NCBI RefSeq assembly: GCF_003626595.1
Contig: NZ_RBAK01000005.1
Coordinates: 124,001 to 188,000 of the forward strand
Source: Micromonospora endolithica
GTDB lineage: Bacteria > Actinomycetota > Actinomycetes > Mycobacteriales > Micromonosporaceae
DNA length: 64,000 nucleotides
Reading direction: 5' to 3'
Under the pieces are notes generated by a model that saw only the letters and a list, made by a program, of their open reading frames with translations, had not been told where the DNA came from and did not search any database. The position numbers were made by a program, and so were the translations under genes. Positions 22,986-31,131 of the stretch are shown piece after piece. How positions within the stretch are numbered: the stretch's first letter is position 1; every line of letters begins with the position of its first letter.

Positions 22986-23963
22986 ATGAAGGTTGCAGAA
23001 CGATTCGGATCCGGTCACCGGATTCTCGTCACCGGCGGTGCCGGCTTCGTCCCGTCGCACCTCGTGGACGCCCTGGTCGCTCGCGGCTGCACGGTGGTCG
23101 TGCTGGACAACTTCGTCACGGGATCGAAGGAGAACGTGGCCCACCTGCTGGACAGGCCGACCTTCACCCTGGTCGAGGCGGACATCTCCGACGGCCTGCC
23201 CACCCACCACCCGGCCGTCGCGGAGCGTTTCGACGCCATCCTGCACATGGCGTCCCCGGCCAGCCCGACCGACTTCGAGAAGCTGCCGGTGGAGATCCTG
23301 CGGGTCGGCTCGGTGGCCACCCTGCACCTGCTGGAGCGCGCGACCGCCGACGGCGCCCGGTTCCTGATGGCCTCCACCTCCGAGGCGTACGGGGACCCGA
23401 AGGAGCACCCGCAGCGCGAGACGTACTGGGGCAACGTCAACCCGGTCGGCGTCCGGTCGGTCTACGACGAGGCGAAGCGCTTCTCCGAGGCGGCCACCAT
23501 GGCGTACCGCCGCAGCCGGGGGTTGGACGCCGCCATCGTCCGGATCTTCAACACCTACGGCCCGCGGATGCGCCCGGACGACGGGCGGGCGATCCCGACC
23601 TTCATCTCGCAGGCGCTGCGCGGCGAGCCGATCACCGTGCACGGCACCGGCAACCAGACCCGTTCGATCTGCTACGTCGCGGACCTGGTGCGCGGCATCC
23701 TGCTGCTGCTGGACTCGACCGAGGCCGGGCCGATCAACTGCGGCACCGAGCACGAGATGACCATGCGGCAACTGGCCGAGACGATCGTGTCACTATCCGG
23801 CAGCAGCTCCGAGGTGACCTACGTCACCCGCAGCGCGGACGACCCGGAGATGCGCCGCCCTGACCTGACGCTCGCCCGTGAGCTGCTCGGATACGAGCCG
23901 GAGGTTTCGCCCGCCGACGGCCTCCGGCGCACCATCGAGTACTTCCGCGAGCACCTGGGCTGA
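22986..23963 (+). CDS. NAD-dependent epimerase/dehydratase, UDP-glucuronate decarboxylase-like
   Basis: A 325-residue extended SDR enzyme. The nucleotide-binding loop TGGAGFVPS (16-24) has Pro in place of the third Gly of GxxGxxG. The catalytic pair is Y160 and K164 (SVYDEAKR), with Ser/Thr at STSEAYGDP. The segment QRETYWGNVNPVGVRSVYDEAKRF is the signature of UDP-glucuronate decarboxylases that make UDP-xylose. Substrate assignment is by this motif only. The adjacent LCP genes suggest a role in cell-envelope glycan synthesis. Confidence 0.85.
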   Translation: MKVAERFGSGHRILVTGGAGFVPSHLVDALVARGCTVVVLDNFVTGSKENVAHLLDRPTFTLVEADISDGLPTHHPAVAERFDAILHMASPASPTDFEKLPVEILRVGSVATLHLLERATADGARFLMASTSEAYGDPKEHPQRETYWGNVNPVGVRSVYDEAKRFSEAATMAYRRSRGLDAAIVRIFNTYGPRMRPDDGRAIPTFISQALRGEPITVHGTGNQTRSICYVADLVRGILLLLDSTEAGPINCGTEHEMTMRQLAETIVSLSGSSSEVTYVTRSADDPEMRRPDLTLARELLGYEPEVSPADGLRRTIEYFREHLG

Positions 23964-23987
23964 CCGGTCCGGGTGATCCGGCCGGTC
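23962..23987 (+). terminator. hairpin terminator after the epimerase gene
   Basis: A 10-bp GC-rich stem with one bulged T (23962-23972 with 23978-23987) and a 5-nt loop, overlapping the stop codon. Confidence 0.4.
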
Positions 23988-24028
23988 CACACCGGCTCCG
24001 CTTCAGGGCAGCGGTGGCCCGACGTACG

Positions 24029-24034
24029 TACCCT
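24029..24034 (+). promoter_or_regulatory. leaderless-type -10 (TACCCT)
   Basis: TACCCT ends 7 nt before ATG 24042. Confidence 0.5.
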
Positions 24035-24041
24035 GAGTTAC

Positions 24042-25280
24042 ATGTCAGCGACCACGCCGCCCGGTGTCCCGCTCCCCTACCTGCACCGCAGCTCCGGGCG
24101 CGCCTCGGTGCCCGGCTCCGGCCGGGACGGCGGGCGCGCCCCCTCTGCGGACACCCGCTGGTACCCGCCGTACGACGACGAGGCACCGGCCGTGGGCCCG
24201 GGTGGCCCGGGCGGTCCGACCGGGCCCCAGGGTCCGGGAGGTCCGGGCGGACCCGGCCGGCCGGGTCGGCGTGGCCCCCGTCCGCGCTGGGGTCGGATCG
24301 GGTTGGTGGCCGGCGTGGCGGTGCTGGTGCTGGCGCTGCTCGGTGGGGTCGGCGCCTGGTTCTACGCCCGCGGCCTCAACAACGACCTGGCCCGCACCGA
24401 CCCGTTCTCGGAGATCACCGGCGGCCGGCCGGCCAAGTCGGTCGACGGTGCGCTGAACATCCTCCTGGTCGGCAGCGACTCCCGTGACCCGGACGCGCCG
24501 GTGGACCAGCAGAGCAAGTGGCGCGCGGACACGATCATCGTGATGCACATCCCGAGCAACCACCAGGAGGCCTACCTGGTCTCCATCCCCCGTGACCTCT
24601 ACGTGCCGATCCCCGACGGTGCGGGCGCGGAGTGCGGCTCCGGCCAACGCGGCAAGATCAATGCCGCGTTCGCCTTCGGCGGCCTGCCGCTGGCGGTGCG
24701 CACCGTCGAGTGCTTCACCGACGTCCGGATGGACCACGTGATGGCGATCGACTTCGCCGGGTTCAAGCAGGTGACCGATGCGCTCGGCGGGGTCGACCTG
24801 CCGGTCGAGCGGACCGTCACGTCGATCCACAAGCCCTATCGGACCTTCACCAAGGGCATCAACCACATGGACGGCGCCGAGGCGCTGGACTGGATCCGGC
24901 AGCGCAAGCAGTTCCCCCGCGGCGACTTCGACCGGATGCGGCACCAGCAGGAGTTCCTGCGCGCGCTGATGGACAAGGCGGCGAGCACCGGCACGCTGAC
25001 CAACCCGAAGAAGCTGAACGCGTTCCTCAAGTCGGTGACCGCCGCGGTGACGGTGGACGAGGGGTTCTCGCTCGTCGACATGGGGCTTCAGTTCCGTAAC
25101 CTGCGCGGCGAGAACCTGTCCTTCGTGACCAGCCCGCACAACGGCAGCCAGACCATCGGCGGCGAGTCGGTGGTGGTCTCCGACCGGGAGAAGGCGCTGA
25201 GCATGTACAAGGCGATGGCCGCCGACACCATGGCGGACTGGGTGAAGGCCAACGGGAAGACCGACAACGCGGGCGGCTGA
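24042..25280 (+). CDS. LytR-CpsA-Psr (LCP) family protein 1
   Basis: The 412-residue protein has a cytoplasmic Gly/Pro-rich N-terminus (to about 80), one membrane helix (about 85-107) and an extracellular LCP domain: NILLVGSDSRDP, RADTIIVMHIPSN, AYLVSIPRDLYVPIPD, KINAAFAFGG, AIDFAGFKQVTDALGGVDL, GAEALDWIRQRKQFPRGDFDRMRHQQEFL. The arginines and acidic residues that bind polyprenyl pyrophosphate are present. LCP enzymes transfer lipid-linked glycopolymers to peptidoglycan. It is the first of three LCP genes in a row. Confidence 0.92.
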   Translation: MSATTPPGVPLPYLHRSSGRASVPGSGRDGGRAPSADTRWYPPYDDEAPAVGPGGPGGPTGPQGPGGPGGPGRPGRRGPRPRWGRIGLVAGVAVLVLALLGGVGAWFYARGLNNDLARTDPFSEITGGRPAKSVDGALNILLVGSDSRDPDAPVDQQSKWRADTIIVMHIPSNHQEAYLVSIPRDLYVPIPDGAGAECGSGQRGKINAAFAFGGLPLAVRTVECFTDVRMDHVMAIDFAGFKQVTDALGGVDLPVERTVTSIHKPYRTFTKGINHMDGAEALDWIRQRKQFPRGDFDRMRHQQEFLRALMDKAASTGTLTNPKKLNAFLKSVTAAVTVDEGFSLVDMGLQFRNLRGENLSFVTSPHNGSQTIGGESVVVSDREKALSMYKAMAADTMADWVKANGKTDNAGG

Positions 25281-25302
25281 CGCCCGGCGTACCGACGTCG
25301 AT

Positions 25303-25350
25303 ACCGATCGGCGGCCGACCTCCGGGATACCGCGACGGCCGCCGATCGGT
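25303..25350 (+). terminator. hairpin terminator between LCP1 and LCP2
   Basis: A perfect 15-bp stem (25303-25317 with 25336-25350) around an 18-nt loop, 22 bp after the LCP1 stop. It suggests that the LCP genes are separate transcription units. Confidence 0.55.
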
Positions 25351-25486
25351 CGTATTGATTCATCCGATCGGCCCAATCCGGCCTGACGAGGGTCCGGACA
25401 ACGAATATCGACCGGGCGATGAGCTCGCCAGGACGGGAAAGCGTCCGTACAGTGGTGCCGCCCCGACCACGCGAACTGGAGAAGGC

Positions 25487-26743
25487 ATGCCGGTTCAGAC
25501 CAGCGGTCGCCCGCCGTCGCTGGAGCCATCCCGCCCGTCCGCACGGACGTCCGTCGGCGTTCCCGCGCAGCCCGGTCCGGGCGGGAAGCCGATCGGCACC
25601 GCGTACGGCCGGCCCGCCGGTGGCGCGTCGGACACCACCACGAAGCGCCGACGCAAGCGCCGTACCGACCCTCTCTGGGCGCGACTGACGTTGATCGTCG
25701 GTGCCGTGCTGATGCTGACCAGCGGCGTCGCGATCGTCGGCAGCAAGGCGGTGATCGGCCAGGCCACCAGCAGCATCGACCAGCGCAACCTGCTCGGCGA
25801 GGCGGGCAAGTCCGACGCCGAGGGCGGCGCCAGCCTCAAGGGCCCGATCGACATGCTGCTGCTCGGGGTGGACGCCCGCGCCTCCTGGGACGCCGGGGAC
25901 GTCCGGGCGGACAGCATCATCGTGCTGCACATCCCGGCGACCCACGACCAGGCGTACCTGATCTCGATCCCCCGGGACACCGAGGCGCACATTCCCGCCT
26001 TCGAGAAGAGCGGCTGGGGCGGTGGCACCGACAAGATCAACGCCGCCTTCCAGCACGGCGTGGGCAACGGCGCCGGCTGGGAGGGTGGCGCCCAGCTGAT
26101 GGCCCGCACGATCAAGGACCTGACCGGGATCAGCTTCGACGGCGCGGCGATCATCAACTTCGGTGGTTTCAAGCGGGTCATCGACGCGCTCGGCTCGGTG
26201 CGGATCTGCGTCAGCCAGGAGACGACCTCCGCCCACATGTCGTTCGTCGACGGCAAGCCGATGTGGAACGCGGACGCCAAGAAGACCGGTAAGGACCGTG
26301 TCCCGGTGGTGCACAAGAAGGGCTGCCGGGAGATGGAGGGCTGGGCGGCGCTGGACTACTCCCGACAGCGCTACGGGCTGACCGGCGGCGACTACGCGCG
26401 CCAGCAGAACCAGCAGCAGCTGATCAAGGCGATGGCGAAGAAGGCCGCCCAGAACGGCACGTTGACCAACCCGCTGAAGCTGAACGAGCTGATCAAGGCG
26501 GCCGGCGAGGCGTTCGTGCTGGACACCGGCGGCGTACCGGTCGCCGACTTCGTCTTCACCATGCGCGGGGTCAGCGGCAGCGACCTGACGATGCTGCGCA
26601 CCAACGGCGGCACCTACAACGGCAACGGGAACAACCGCGAGGCGCTCAACGAGCAGACCCTGGCGATGTTCCAGGCGGTCAAGCAGGACAAACTGGCCGA
26701 TTTCGTGGTCGCCAATCCCGAGGTGCTGTCCACCCGCAAGTGA
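25487..26743 (+). CDS. LytR-CpsA-Psr (LCP) family protein 2
   Basis: A 418-residue paralogue of the preceding LCP protein. N-terminal basic tail (KRRRKRRTDPLWAR), membrane helix (about 65-85, LTLIVGAVLMLTSGVAIVG), then the LCP domain: DMLLLGVDARASWD, RADSIIVLHIPATHDQAYLISIPRDT, DKINAAFQHG, IINFGGFKRVIDALGSV, GWAALDYSRQRYGLTGGDYARQQNQQQ. A short insertion near MWNADAKKTGKDRVPVVHKKGC adds a cysteine-linked loop. Start ATG 25487 has GGAGAAGG upstream; an in-frame ATG at 25355 lies in the terminator region and is less likely. TACAGT near 25448 is a candidate -10. Confidence 0.9.
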   Translation: MPVQTSGRPPSLEPSRPSARTSVGVPAQPGPGGKPIGTAYGRPAGGASDTTTKRRRKRRTDPLWARLTLIVGAVLMLTSGVAIVGSKAVIGQATSSIDQRNLLGEAGKSDAEGGASLKGPIDMLLLGVDARASWDAGDVRADSIIVLHIPATHDQAYLISIPRDTEAHIPAFEKSGWGGGTDKINAAFQHGVGNGAGWEGGAQLMARTIKDLTGISFDGAAIINFGGFKRVIDALGSVRICVSQETTSAHMSFVDGKPMWNADAKKTGKDRVPVVHKKGCREMEGWAALDYSRQRYGLTGGDYARQQNQQQLIKAMAKKAAQNGTLTNPLKLNELIKAAGEAFVLDTGGVPVADFVFTMRGVSGSDLTMLRTNGGTYNGNGNNREALNEQTLAMFQAVKQDKLADFVVANPEVLSTRK

Positions 26744-26787
26744 GCCGGTGTTTCCGGAACCCGGTCCGACGGACAGTCACCGCCCCG

Positions 26788-26813
26788 TAGCCTGACGTGA
26801 AGAGCATTCACGT
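26788..26813 (+). promoter_or_regulatory. candidate -10 and operator dyad before LCP3
   Basis: TAGCCT at 26788-26793 is a candidate -10. Immediately after it, ACGTGAA (26795-26801), GAGCA and TTCACGT (26807-26813) form a perfect 7-bp-arm dyad over the expected transcription start. Confidence 0.5.
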
Positions 26814-26833
26814 ACGGGCGGCGGGGAGGCACC

Positions 26834-27871
26834 ACGTCCAGGTCGGGTGGGCAGGGACGGCAGCGGACCGGGACGAGCGTCCGCGCCCGTCTCCGCTGGC
26901 CCCGCGTCCTGCTCGGCGTCGGGCTGGCTCTCGCCCTGCTGGCCGGGCTCGCCGTGGTCGGCCTCCGGGCCCTCACCGACCGGTACGACCGGGCCGTCGC
27001 CGACGAGCAGTTGCTCGACCCGAGTGCCCGCCGGGAACGGACCGATCCGGACGGCCCACTGAACTATCTCCTGGTCGGCACCGACCGGTGGCAGAGCGGC
27101 AGCGCCGAGGACCGTCGCTCCGACACCATCCTCATCGTGCACGTCCCCTCCGGTGGGCGGGAGGCCTACCTGGTTTCCGTCCCCCGGGACCTGCTGGTCG
27201 CCATCCCGGCCCGCAACGGGCACCCCGGCGGACCGGACAAGATCAATGCGGCGTACGAGCACGGCGGCGGTGGGATCGGCGGCACCCAACTGCTCTCGGC
27301 CACCCTGGTCCGCCTGACCGGCATCCGGTTCGACGGTGCCGCGCTCGTCGACTTCTCCGGGTTCCGCCGGGTCATCGACCTGCTCGGCGGCGTACGCATG
27401 TGCGTGGACACCGAGGTCCGTTCGATCCACACCGACCGGCTCTTCAGCCCCGGTTGCCAGCAGATGGACGGCGGCACGGCCCTGGACTACGTACGCCAGC
27501 GCTACGGCCTGCCCAACGGCGACTACGACCGGCAGGTCCACCAGCAGCAGTTGCTCCGGGCGATGCTCGACCGCGCCGGCCAGACCGCGCTCGTCACCAA
27601 TCCGGTCAAGCTCGACCAGCTGATCCGGGCGGTGGGCAGCTCGCTGACCGTGGACACCAACGGCGTACCCCTGGAGGACCTCCTCATCGCGCTGCGCGAC
27701 CTGCCGGCGGGCGCGCTGCGCGGCGTGCGGGTGCCGTCCGGTCCGCAGACCATCGACTCGGTCTCCTACGTCGTGCTCAACAACGGGGGCGGCGGGCTGT
27801 TCGAGGCGGTCCGGGGCACCCGGATGACCGAGTGGGCGCGGGCCAACCCCCGCTGGATCAACCCGCTCTGA
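26834..27871 (+). CDS. LytR-CpsA-Psr (LCP) family protein 3, apparent ACG start
   Basis: The LCP domain is complete: NYLLVGTDRWQ, RSDTILIVHVPSGGREAYLVSVPRDLLVAIP, DKINAAYEHGGGG, LVDFSGFRRVIDLLGGVRMCV, GTALDYVRQRYGLPNGDYDRQVHQQQLL. The membrane helix (LLGVGLALALLAGLAVVGL) lies upstream of the first GTG (26954), so translation must begin earlier. Between the in-frame stop at 26798 and that helix there is no ATG, GTG or TTG. An ACG at 26834 follows GGGGAGG (26823-26829) at proper spacing and gives 345 residues. Either ACG is used, or a mutation has damaged the normal start. Confidence 0.7.
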   Translation, partial: TSRSGGQGRQRTGTSVRARLRWPRVLLGVGLALALLAGLAVVGLRALTDRYDRAVADEQLLDPSARRERTDPDGPLNYLLVGTDRWQSGSAEDRRSDTILIVHVPSGGREAYLVSVPRDLLVAIPARNGHPGGPDKINAAYEHGGGGIGGTQLLSATLVRLTGIRFDGAALVDFSGFRRVIDLLGGVRMCVDTEVRSIHTDRLFSPGCQQMDGGTALDYVRQRYGLPNGDYDRQVHQQQLLRAMLDRAGQTALVTNPVKLDQLIRAVGSSLTVDTNGVPLEDLLIALRDLPAGALRGVRVPSGPQTIDSVSYVVLNNGGGGLFEAVRGTRMTEWARANPRWINPL

Positions 27872-27882
27872 CGGCGGCGCGG

Positions 27883-27902
27883 CCGGTGTCCCCCGACACC
27901 GG
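27883..27902 (+). terminator. hairpin terminator after LCP3
   Basis: Perfect 8-bp stem CCGGTGTC / GACACCGG with a CCCC loop, 12 bp after the stop codon. Confidence 0.55.
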
Positions 27903-27923
27903 GACGAACGCGCGGTCGGGGTC

Positions 27924-27929
27924 TAGGCT
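27924..27929 (+). promoter_or_regulatory. leaderless-type -10 (TAGGCT)
   Basis: TAGGCT ends 8 nt before GTG 27938. Confidence 0.5.
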
Positions 27930-27937
27930 TGGTGACC

Positions 27938-28273
27938 GTGTTCGGACCCCAGGTACCCACCGTGACCGTGCCCGAGATCGCCGACGACACCTACCTGCTT
28001 GACGTCCGGGAGGACGACGAGTGGGCCGCCGGCCACGCCCCGCAGGCTCACCACCTGCCGATGATGGAGCTGCCGGCACGGATGGCGGAGGTGCCCGCCG
28101 ACCGGGACGTGGCCGTCATCTGCCGCTCCGGCGGCCGTTCCGCGCAGGTCGTCACCTACCTCCAGCGCAACGGGTGGGACCAGGTGCGCAACGTCGCGGG
28201 CGGGATGGGCGAGTGGGCCGCCGCCGGCCGGCCGGTGGTCGGCGACGACGGGCAGCCCGGCCGGGTCCTGTAG
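27938..28273 (+). CDS. rhodanese-like sulfurtransferase domain protein
   Basis: The 111-residue single-domain rhodanese has the active-site loop CRSGGRSAQV at about 66-75 with the catalytic Cys, LLDVRED near the N-terminus and NVAGGMGEW near the end. Such proteins carry a persulfide and act in sulfur transfer. GTG 27938 is preferred over the in-frame GTG 27932 and TTG 27929 because those overlap the -10 element. The phosphodiesterase gene follows after 11 bp. Confidence 0.88.
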   Translation: MFGPQVPTVTVPEIADDTYLLDVREDDEWAAGHAPQAHHLPMMELPARMAEVPADRDVAVICRSGGRSAQVVTYLQRNGWDQVRNVAGGMGEWAAAGRPVVGDDGQPGRVL

Positions 28274-28284
28274 GCGCCGACGGC

Positions 28285-29076
28285 ATGGACGGCCCTCTCG
28301 TCTTCGCGCACCGCGGCTCGTCCTACGACCTCCCGGAGCACACCCTCGCCGCATACCTGCGTGCCCTCGACGAGGGCGCCGACGGGCTGGAGTGCGACGT
28401 GCGGCTGACCCGCGACGGGCACCTGGTCTGCGTGCACGACCGCCGGCTGGACCGGACCAGCAACGGCCGTGGGTTGGTCAGCGCCCGCACCCTCGCCGAA
28501 CTGGACGCGCTGGACTTCGGGTCGTGGCACCCCGGCGGCGTGCCCGCCGACGGCGACGAGGTGCTCGACGACACCCGCACCCGGCTGCTCACCCTGGAAC
28601 GCCTGCTGGACGCCGTGCTGGAGGCCGGCCGGCCGGTGCGGCTGCTGGTGGAGACCAAGCATCCGTCCCGTTACGGCGCACACGTCGAACGCCGGCTGGT
28701 CGAGCTGCTGCGCCGGTACGGCCTCACCGAGCCGCGACCGGACCACCCGGTCCAGGTCACCGTGATGTCGTTCTCGGCGCTCGCCGTACGCCGGATCCGG
28801 GCCTTCGCGCCCGCGCTGCCGCGGGTGCTGCTGCTGGAGGTGCTCCCGCGCTGGCTCCCGCCCGGCCGGCTGCCGTTCGGCGTCCGCGTCGCCGGGCCCG
28901 ACGTCGGCCTGGTCCGGGCCCGTCCGGGACTGGTCCCGGCCCTACGGGCCGCCGGCAACCAGGTGTACGTCTGGACCGTCAACGACCCGGCGGACCTGGA
29001 CCTGGTCCTGACCGTCGGGGTGGACGGCATCATCACCGACCGGCCCGCGCAGACGCTGTCCCGGCTCGGGAGATGA
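28285..29076 (+). CDS. glycerophosphodiester phosphodiesterase
   Basis: A 263-residue TIM-barrel enzyme. The family motifs are visible: FAHRGSS (7-13) with catalytic His, LECDVRLTRDGHLVCVHD (34-51) with the metal-binding E and D and second catalytic His, LLVETKHPS, and a C-terminal VYVWTVNDPADLDLVLTVGVDGIITDRP. It hydrolyses glycerophosphodiesters to glycerol-3-phosphate. No signal peptide is present, so it is cytoplasmic. It follows the rhodanese gene closely. Confidence 0.93.
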   Translation: MDGPLVFAHRGSSYDLPEHTLAAYLRALDEGADGLECDVRLTRDGHLVCVHDRRLDRTSNGRGLVSARTLAELDALDFGSWHPGGVPADGDEVLDDTRTRLLTLERLLDAVLEAGRPVRLLVETKHPSRYGAHVERRLVELLRRYGLTEPRPDHPVQVTVMSFSALAVRRIRAFAPALPRVLLLEVLPRWLPPGRLPFGVRVAGPDVGLVRARPGLVPALRAAGNQVYVWTVNDPADLDLVLTVGVDGIITDRPAQTLSRLGR

Positions 29077-29128
29077 CCGCCCGCCGCACGGGGTATCCGG
29101 GAAGCGCGCCGAGGAGCACACTCGGCAC

Positions 29129-30586
29129 ATGGCGGACCGCATCGACTTCCCCGCTCTCGTCGCCGGACACACCGTGGTGATCGAGATGATCAACTCCGGG
29201 GACACCGGACTCCCCGTCCTGACCCAGCTCCTCCGCGTGGCGCAGTCCGCGCTCGACGCCGCCGGCATGGCGTTCGTCGAGTTCGCACCGACCGGAGGGC
29301 GGATCATCGCGGCCACCGGGGCCGCCGAGTGGACGATCGGCCGTCCGCTGCCGGCCGACGATCCGGCCACCGTGTGCATGCTGTCCGGCCCACGGGTGCG
29401 GCAGGTCCGCACCGACCAGCTGAGCGGCAAGCTGGCCGCCGAACTCGCCGACCGGGACCTGCTGGAGATGGTGGTCTCCCGGGCCGAGATCGGCGGGCTG
29501 ACCGTGGGCAGCCTGCACGCCCTGTACCCGGACGACGACCCGCGGCCCGGCCCCGAGCAGCACGGGGTGATCGGCTACCTCGCCTCCTGCATCGCCCACA
29601 TGTACGGCGACCAGAGCGGCCTACCCGTACACGGTGACGGCCCGGTGGTGGCCGCGCTCGCCGACGGGCTGGCGGTCGTCGACCGGGACGGCCGGGTCCG
29701 GCTGTGGAACCCGGCCGCCGTCCAGGTCACCGGCCGCTCCGCCGGGCAGGCGCTCAACCAGCCGCTGCCCTTCCCGCTCCCGCCGTCCGGGTCGGTCCTC
29801 GACCACCGGCTGCCGGACGGCCGCTGGCTGCGGATCACCTCCGGCGAGCTGCCCGGACCGGGCACCCTCCGGGTGGTCACCTTCCGCGACATCACCGACC
29901 AGCAGCGCCGCGACCACGACCGCGACCTCTTCGTCGCGGTCACCAGCCACGAGCTGCGGACGCCGGTCACCGTCATCAAGGGGTACGCGGACACCCTGAC
30001 CGACCACTGGGAGTCGTTGACCGACACCGACCGGCGGCAGGCCGCCCGGGTCATCGGCCAGCGGGCCAACGAACTGGCCCGGCTGGTCGACCGGCTGCTC
30101 TCCTCGGCCACCGGAGCGGGGCCGGGCGAGGAGCCACCCGCGCCGTTCGACCTCGGTGACGCGCTGCGGTCGGCGGTCGACGACCTGCCCGCCGACCTGC
30201 GCCACCGGATCGTGACGGATCTCCCCGCCGACCTGCCCAAGGCACTTGGACACCGCCCCAGCCTGGCCACCGTGCTGACCGAGCTGAGCACGAACGCCGG
30301 CAAGTACTCCCCACCCGGGACCCCGATCGACCTCACCGCGTCCTCGGACGGGCAGACCGTCTCCTTCCGGGTCAGCGACCAGGGCATCGGCATCCGCCCG
30401 GAGCATGTCGAACGCGCCTTCGACCGCTTCTGGCAGGGCGAGTCCGGCGACCGCCGCCGCTATCCGGGCGCCGGGCTGGGCCTCTATCTCGTCCGCCGGA
30501 TCGTTGAACTACAGAACGGATGGGTATCCCTCCGACCGAGGACCACCGGCGGTACCGTCGCAGAGGTGCGGCTGCCCCGGGGGTGA
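29129..30586 (+). CDS. soluble GAF-PAS sensor histidine kinase, orphan
   Basis: The 485-residue protein has no membrane helix. An N-terminal GAF-like domain (about 10-155) is followed by PAS (about 170-260, LADGLAVVDRDGRVRLWNPAAVQVTGR), HisKA with phospho-acceptor His274 (VTSHELRTPVTVIKGY) and HATPase with N box (ELSTNAGKYS), G1 (DQGIGI) and G2 (GAGLGLYL) motifs. No response regulator is adjacent. The next gene encodes another HATPase protein. A CACACT hexamer lies 6 nt before the ATG, and GAGGAG slightly further upstream. Confidence 0.92.
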   Translation: MADRIDFPALVAGHTVVIEMINSGDTGLPVLTQLLRVAQSALDAAGMAFVEFAPTGGRIIAATGAAEWTIGRPLPADDPATVCMLSGPRVRQVRTDQLSGKLAAELADRDLLEMVVSRAEIGGLTVGSLHALYPDDDPRPGPEQHGVIGYLASCIAHMYGDQSGLPVHGDGPVVAALADGLAVVDRDGRVRLWNPAAVQVTGRSAGQALNQPLPFPLPPSGSVLDHRLPDGRWLRITSGELPGPGTLRVVTFRDITDQQRRDHDRDLFVAVTSHELRTPVTVIKGYADTLTDHWESLTDTDRRQAARVIGQRANELARLVDRLLSSATGAGPGEEPPAPFDLGDALRSAVDDLPADLRHRIVTDLPADLPKALGHRPSLATVLTELSTNAGKYSPPGTPIDLTASSDGQTVSFRVSDQGIGIRPEHVERAFDRFWQGESGDRRRYPGAGLGLYLVRRIVELQNGWVSLRPRTTGGTVAEVRLPRG

Positions 30587-30620
30587 CCGGCGGTGGGCAC
30601 GGGGGCGTGAAGGGACGAAG

Positions 30621-31070
30621 GTGTCGACGCGAGCTGCCGAACGAGCGTGGTGCGTGGTGGTTCCCCACCACGGCACGGGAGCCCGGCTGGCCCGGCACCG
30701 GCTCGCCGCCGAACTGGCCCCGATCGTGACCCCAGCGCTGCTGGCGGACCTGGTCGCGGTCCTGGCCGAACTGGTCGGCAACGCCGTCCGGCACGCCGAT
30801 CCGCTGCCCGGCGGCGTCATCCGGGTGTCCTGGCGGCTGCGAACGGCCCACGACGGCCAGCGCATCCTGCTCCGGGTGACCGACGGGGGCGCCGGCGTGG
30901 GCCCCCGGATCCGCCCCGCCGATCGGGACGCGGCCGACGGACGCGGCCTGCACATCGTCTCCGGGCTGGCCAGCCGCTGGGGCGTCGAGCGCGACGGTCT
31001 GGGGCAGAGCGTCTGGGCCGAGTTCGACCCCGTGCCGACCACCCGTCCGGACCTGGTGGTCGCCGGGTGA
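30621..31070 (+). CDS. anti-sigma-factor-like ATP-binding protein (HATPase_c_2)
   Basis: A 149-residue GHKL-fold protein: N box ELVGNAVRHADP at about 51-62, G1-like VTDGGAGVGP, and G2-like DGRGLHIVSGLASRWGV at about 112-128. It resembles RsbW/SpoIIAB-type kinases that phosphorylate or bind anti-sigma antagonists, a group greatly expanded in actinomycetes. No STAS-domain partner is adjacent. GTG 30621 has AAGGGA upstream; a longer frame runs back into the kinase gene but is not coding. Confidence 0.85.
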   Translation: MSTRAAERAWCVVVPHHGTGARLARHRLAAELAPIVTPALLADLVAVLAELVGNAVRHADPLPGGVIRVSWRLRTAHDGQRILLRVTDGGAGVGPRIRPADRDAADGRGLHIVSGLASRWGVERDGLGQSVWAEFDPVPTTRPDLVVAG

Positions 31071-31117
31071 ACGGCCGTCGGTGGTGGGTCCTCCCCACCG
31101 CACCGGGCCCCGGGCTC

Positions 31118-31123
31118 TAGGCT
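31118..31123 (+). promoter_or_regulatory. leaderless-type -10 (TAGGCT)
   Basis: TAGGCT ends 8 nt before GTG 31132. Confidence 0.5.
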
Positions 31124-31131
31124 GTCTCGCC

